Assembly: GCA_016788205.1 (NCBI GenBank)
Contig: JAEUTA010000022.1
Coordinates: forward strand, 1 to 64,000
Direction of reading: 5' to 3'
DNA length: 64,000 nucleotides
Source: Flavobacteriales bacterium
GTDB lineage: Bacteria; Bacteroidota; Bacteroidia; Flavobacteriales_F; PHOS-HE28
Part shown: positions 60,892 through 64,000 of the stretch, in pieces
Position numbering within the stretch: position 1 is the stretch's first letter
Layout: every line of letters starts with the position of its first letter
Program-made: the position numbers and the translations under genes
Notes under the pieces: generated by a model
Told to the model about the DNA's origin: nothing
The model's input: only the letters and a program-made list of their open reading frames with translations
Databases searched by the model: none

Positions 60892-63800
60892 ATGTTGAGA
60901 AGGTTATTCTCCACAGTCGCCCTTTCCGTCCTCACCTCGTTGGCGCTCTTCGCGCAAACGGGTTCAGGTAGTGTGAAAGGAAAGATCACCGACAAGAAAA
61001 CGAATGAGCCATTGCCGTTCGTGAACGTGGTGGTGGAAAAAGGTGGTACCCAGGTCTCTGGTGGGGCCACGGACTTCGATGGGGAGTACTTCATCAAGCC
61101 GCTGGATCCCGGTTCGTATGACGTAGTGGTCAGCTACGTTGGTTACCAACCCTATAAGCAGACCGGTGTGGTGGTCACCAACGGTAAGATCACCTTCCTG
61201 GACATCGGCCTGAACCAAGGGGTGGAACTGAAGGAGTTCGAGGTGGTCCAATACGTGGTTCCTTTGATCGACAAGGATGGTGGTGCATCCGGTGCAACGG
61301 TGACCCGTGACCAGATCGCGAAGATGCCGGGTCGTTCGGCCAACTCCATCGCTACCACGGTGGCTGGTGCCAGTGATGCTGGAACGGGCGGGGGCATCAG
61401 TATCCGCGGTGCGCGCTCGGAGAACACGTACTACTACATCGACGGTGTAAAAGTGCCGGCTGGCGCTGGTACGGGTCTTCCGAAGAGCGCCATCGAAGAG
61501 GTGCAGGTGATCACCGGTGGCGTGCCCGCCAACTATGGCGACGTTACAGGTGGTCTGATCAACATCACCACCCGTGGTCCCAGTCGCAATTTCGGCGGTG
61601 GCATCGAATATCTTACCTCCGGCTATAAGGTCGGTAGCGACATTACCGATATCGTTGGCCTGGATAAGTACGCGTTCAACCAGATAGAAGGAAGTTTGAA
61701 CGGTCCCATCCTGTTCAAGAAGGATAGCCTGGGCAACAAGACCAAGCCGCTCATCGGCTTCTTCGTCTCCGGCCAGTACACCAACGTGGTGGACGGTTCA
61801 CCATCCTACTTGGGCGATCTTCGTGTACGGCAGGATGTGCGTGACCGCATCCTTGCGAACCCTGCCCGTTTGCGATTCACCGGAGATGGGGACTTCAGTC
61901 TTGCCTATGAGAGCAACTACCTGCGCTCTTCGGACATCGAGGTGCTGAAGACCCGGCAGAACGCGGGATCGGTGAGCTACCTCGCTTCCGGTAAGATCGA
62001 CATCACCACGACCCCGACGATCAACCTGACCGTCGGTGGTTCCTTGGATTACAGCAACCGCCAGAGCTTCAACAGGAACAATTCCCTGTTGAACGCCGAG
62101 AACAACTATCGGACGAAGGAACTCTCATGGCGCGGCTTCGTGAAATTCACCCAGCGCTTCATCAACCAGACCAAGGAGGAAGAGAAGAAGAGCGCCGTTC
62201 AGAACGCCTTCTATACCCTGCAGTTGGACTATTCGCGCTACCAACTGAACGTAGCGGACGATGTGCACGAGGATCGCTTCTTCGACTACGGTTACGTAGG
62301 TAAGTTCCAAACGCTGTCCGCTCCACAGTTCGAACTGAACGAGGATCATCCGGACCAGTGGACACAGATCGGTCAGCAGGATACGCTCGTGCTCTTCACG
62401 CCGGGCACGCAGAATCCTGACCTGGCTTCGATCAATACGTTCTACTTCAACGCGCTGCCGCGCGAGACCTTCCCGCTGGCACGCTTGGTAGGCGGGGATG
62501 ACCCTTCCTATGTGGGTTACTACCGGGATCTGGTTGCGACACAGAACCGTGGTGTGTTGTGGAACGGCCAGACCCCGACGAGCCTTTACGGCATGTGGAA
62601 CAACATCGGCTTGGTGGACAATGGCGGCGGTTCGGAGTACAGCAAACGGTTGAACGACCAGATCCGTTTCTCGGCCTTCGGTAGCGCTGATATCGGAGCG
62701 CACGCCGTGGCACTAGGGGTGGAATATGAGCAGTACACGCAGCGTCGCTATGATCTCGCGCCCATCGGACTGTGGACCCGGGCTCGCACGCTGGCCAACG
62801 CGCATATTCAGGAGTGGCAGGATAGCATCCCGACCGGCACGTACGAATTGCCGAACAGCACGCTGCCTTTCACGCTGTATTCCCGCGTCTATTCGGGTCA
62901 GAAGCAGAGCGAATTCGATCGTAATCTGCGTGCATCGCTGGGTCTTGATCCGCAAGGAGTGGATTTCATCGACGTGGATGCTTTGGATCCCGGGGTTTTC
63001 GCCTTGGACATGTTCTCCCCGGATGAACTGATCAACAACGGCAACTCTTCGGTCAGCTATGTTGGCTTCGATCACTTGGGCAACCGGCTGAGCAGTAAGC
63101 CGAGCTTCTCCGATTTCTTCACGGGCAAGGACGAAAAGGGGAACTCCTCCCGCTTGCAGGCTCCGTTCGAGCCGATTTACATGGCTGGTTACGTCATGGA
63201 CAAGTTCGCCTTCGACGATATCATCTTCAACGTTGGTGTTCGTGTTGACCGTTACGACGCGAACCAGAACGTGCTGAAGGATAAATACCTCTGGCAGGAA
63301 GCCTACACGGCAGGCTCCACTGTTCCGAACAGCGATCTGGCCAATGACCTGGCCAACCGTCCGTCGAACATCGGCGATGATTTCGTGGTGTACGTGAACA
63401 ACGTGCAGAACCCGACCGAGATCAAGGGTTATCGTGACGGGGACATCTGGTATTCGGCCCAAGGCGTGGAACTCACGAACGGTTCGTCCATCGCAGAAGC
63501 AGGTCAGATCCAGCCTTATCTGATCGAACGCGGCGAAGGTGGCGATGTGCGCCAGACGGACGGTACGCAAGCATCTGACCTGAGCGAGCAAGCGTTCGCC
63601 GATTACAAGCCCGTGGTGAACGTGATGCCGCGTGTTGCTTTCTCGTTCCCCATTTCGGACGAAGCCGTGTTCTTCGCGCACTACGATGTGCTCACCCAGC
63701 GCCCTACCTCTGGAGAATCCCGGTTGAACCTGATCGATCTGGCCTACATCCAGAACGCAGGTGTCATCAGCAACCCGAATTTGAAGCCTACCAAGACGAT

Positions 63801-64000
63801 CGACTACGAATTAGGCTTCCAGCAGGTGTTGAGCAAGTCTTCTTCCCTGAAGCTGGCCGCCTACTACCGCGAACTGCGTGATCAGATCCAAGTGCGCAAC
63901 GTGACCAACGCCTGGCCACGGGATTACCGCACCTACGACAACTTCGACTTCGGTACGGTGAAAGGCTTCACCGCCACGTTCGACCTTCGCCAGACGGGCA
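60892..64000 (+). CDS. TonB-dependent receptor, 5' part (continues past window end)
   Basis: The frame is open from ATG 60892 to the window end (1036 codons). The signal peptide MLRRLFSTVALSVLTSLALF is followed by a carboxypeptidase-regulatory-like domain (about 25-110: GSVKGKITDKKTNEPLPFVN, DGEYFIKPLDPGSYDV), and a plug domain (about 135-225: ISIRGARSENTYYYIDGVKV, IEEVQVITGGVPANYGDVTG, GLINITTRG). Barrel strands follow from about 240 on. The length exceeds 1000 aa, as in large Bacteroidota receptors of the Oar/CarboxypepD_reg type. No SusD gene can be checked because the window ends. The substrate is unknown; no riboswitch is seen in the 253-nt leader region. Confidence 0.92.
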   Translation, partial: MLRRLFSTVALSVLTSLALFAQTGSGSVKGKITDKKTNEPLPFVNVVVEKGGTQVSGGATDFDGEYFIKPLDPGSYDVVVSYVGYQPYKQTGVVVTNGKITFLDIGLNQGVELKEFEVVQYVVPLIDKDGGASGATVTRDQIAKMPGRSANSIATTVAGASDAGTGGGISIRGARSENTYYYIDGVKVPAGAGTGLPKSAIEEVQVITGGVPANYGDVTGGLINITTRGPSRNFGGGIEYLTSGYKVGSDITDIVGLDKYAFNQIEGSLNGPILFKKDSLGNKTKPLIGFFVSGQYTNVVDGSPSYLGDLRVRQDVRDRILANPARLRFTGDGDFSLAYESNYLRSSDIEVLKTRQNAGSVSYLASGKIDITTTPTINLTVGGSLDYSNRQSFNRNNSLLNAENNYRTKELSWRGFVKFTQRFINQTKEEEKKSAVQNAFYTLQLDYSRYQLNVADDVHEDRFFDYGYVGKFQTLSAPQFELNEDHPDQWTQIGQQDTLVLFTPGTQNPDLASINTFYFNALPRETFPLARLVGGDDPSYVGYYRDLVATQNRGVLWNGQTPTSLYGMWNNIGLVDNGGGSEYSKRLNDQIRFSAFGSADIGAHAVALGVEYEQYTQRRYDLAPIGLWTRARTLANAHIQEWQDSIPTGTYELPNSTLPFTLYSRVYSGQKQSEFDRNLRASLGLDPQGVDFIDVDALDPGVFALDMFSPDELINNGNSSVSYVGFDHLGNRLSSKPSFSDFFTGKDEKGNSSRLQAPFEPIYMAGYVMDKFAFDDIIFNVGVRVDRYDANQNVLKDKYLWQEAYTAGSTVPNSDLANDLANRPSNIGDDFVVYVNNVQNPTEIKGYRDGDIWYSAQGVELTNGSSIAEAGQIQPYLIERGEGGDVRQTDGTQASDLSEQAFADYKPVVNVMPRVAFSFPISDEAVFFAHYDVLTQRPTSGESRLNLIDLAYIQNAGVISNPNLKPTKTIDYELGFQQVLSKSSSLKLAAYYRELRDQIQVRNVTNAWPRDYRTYDNFDFGTVKGFTATFDLRQTG

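Noticed and set aside
62125..63681. Two minus-strand ORFs (192 and 322 aa) near the window end
   Set aside because: Both lie opposite the open frame of the second TonB receptor and show no family features.

Overview
The window looks like a chromosomal piece of a G+C-rich member of the Bacteroidota, probably near Flavobacteriales. Support comes from C-terminal type IX secretion (T9SS) sorting domains on several exported proteins, two TonB-dependent receptors with N-terminal carboxypeptidase-like repeats, an F1 epsilon subunit reduced to its beta-sandwich, a bacterial GGGP synthase, and a recurring TAnnTT(T/C)G promoter element just upstream of start codons. I infer the placement from gene content; no phylogeny was run.

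Layout. 1-0.3 kb: the end of an IS3-type transposase followed by an orphan T9SS tail. 0.3-4.8 kb: two exported proteins of unknown role, Kdo transferase (waaA) and a predicted outer-membrane barrel. 4.9-14.2 kb: a tightly packed plus-strand nucleotide-sugar operon. It has WbpE-, WbpD-, WbpB- and WbpA-like enzymes for UDP-GlcNAc(3NAc)A, UDP-glucose dehydrogenase plus UDP-glucuronate decarboxylase (UDP-xylose), RmlB and a CpsB/YwqE-type phosphatase. No polymerase, flippase or glycosyltransferase is present in this block. 14.2-24.5 kb: mostly housekeeping genes (MFS efflux, fabD, Bax-inhibitor family, folE-queD, hldD, MerR regulator, M23 peptidase, alaS). 24.7-33.8 kb: an NtrC-type regulator without a DNA-binding domain, a 915-aa secreted protein ending in a dockerin-like repeat, YitT, Ppx/GppA, a NatAB-like ABC exporter and a DCC protein. 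33.8-39.4 kb: a giant T9SS adhesin-like protein. 39.9-43.5 kb: atpDC, ribF and an LRR protein. 43.5-50.9 kb: two exported proteins sharing an unnamed N-terminal domain, a PnuC-type transporter, a lycopene cyclase, a NadR-like kinase, and a TPP riboswitch controlling a TonB receptor. 51-54 kb: two tandem CARDB-like exported paralogues. 54-64 kb: a TPR adenylate cyclase, GGGP synthase, a glycosyltransferase, ahcY, a degenerate Rieske lipoprotein, a small basic exported protein and a second TonB receptor cut by the window end.

How the genes fit together: waaA, hldD, the nucleotide-sugar operon and the GT4 glycosyltransferase point to an elaborate lipopolysaccharide or capsule. The PnuC-type transporter, NadR-like kinase and TPP-controlled receptor could together form a thiamine uptake and activation route. 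No prophage, CRISPR array, tRNA or rRNA was seen.

Most notable observations: (i) a window-wide promoter element placed so close to start codons that many mRNAs should be leaderless; (ii) two GTAG-headed palindromes, like REP elements, translated in frame inside the UDP-xylose synthase; (iii) a MITE-like element with 23-bp terminal inverted repeats between atpD and ribF; (iv) unnamed exported domains that each occur in two genes of the window; (v) a readable switch between aptamer-side pairing and Shine-Dalgarno sequestration in the TPP riboswitch.
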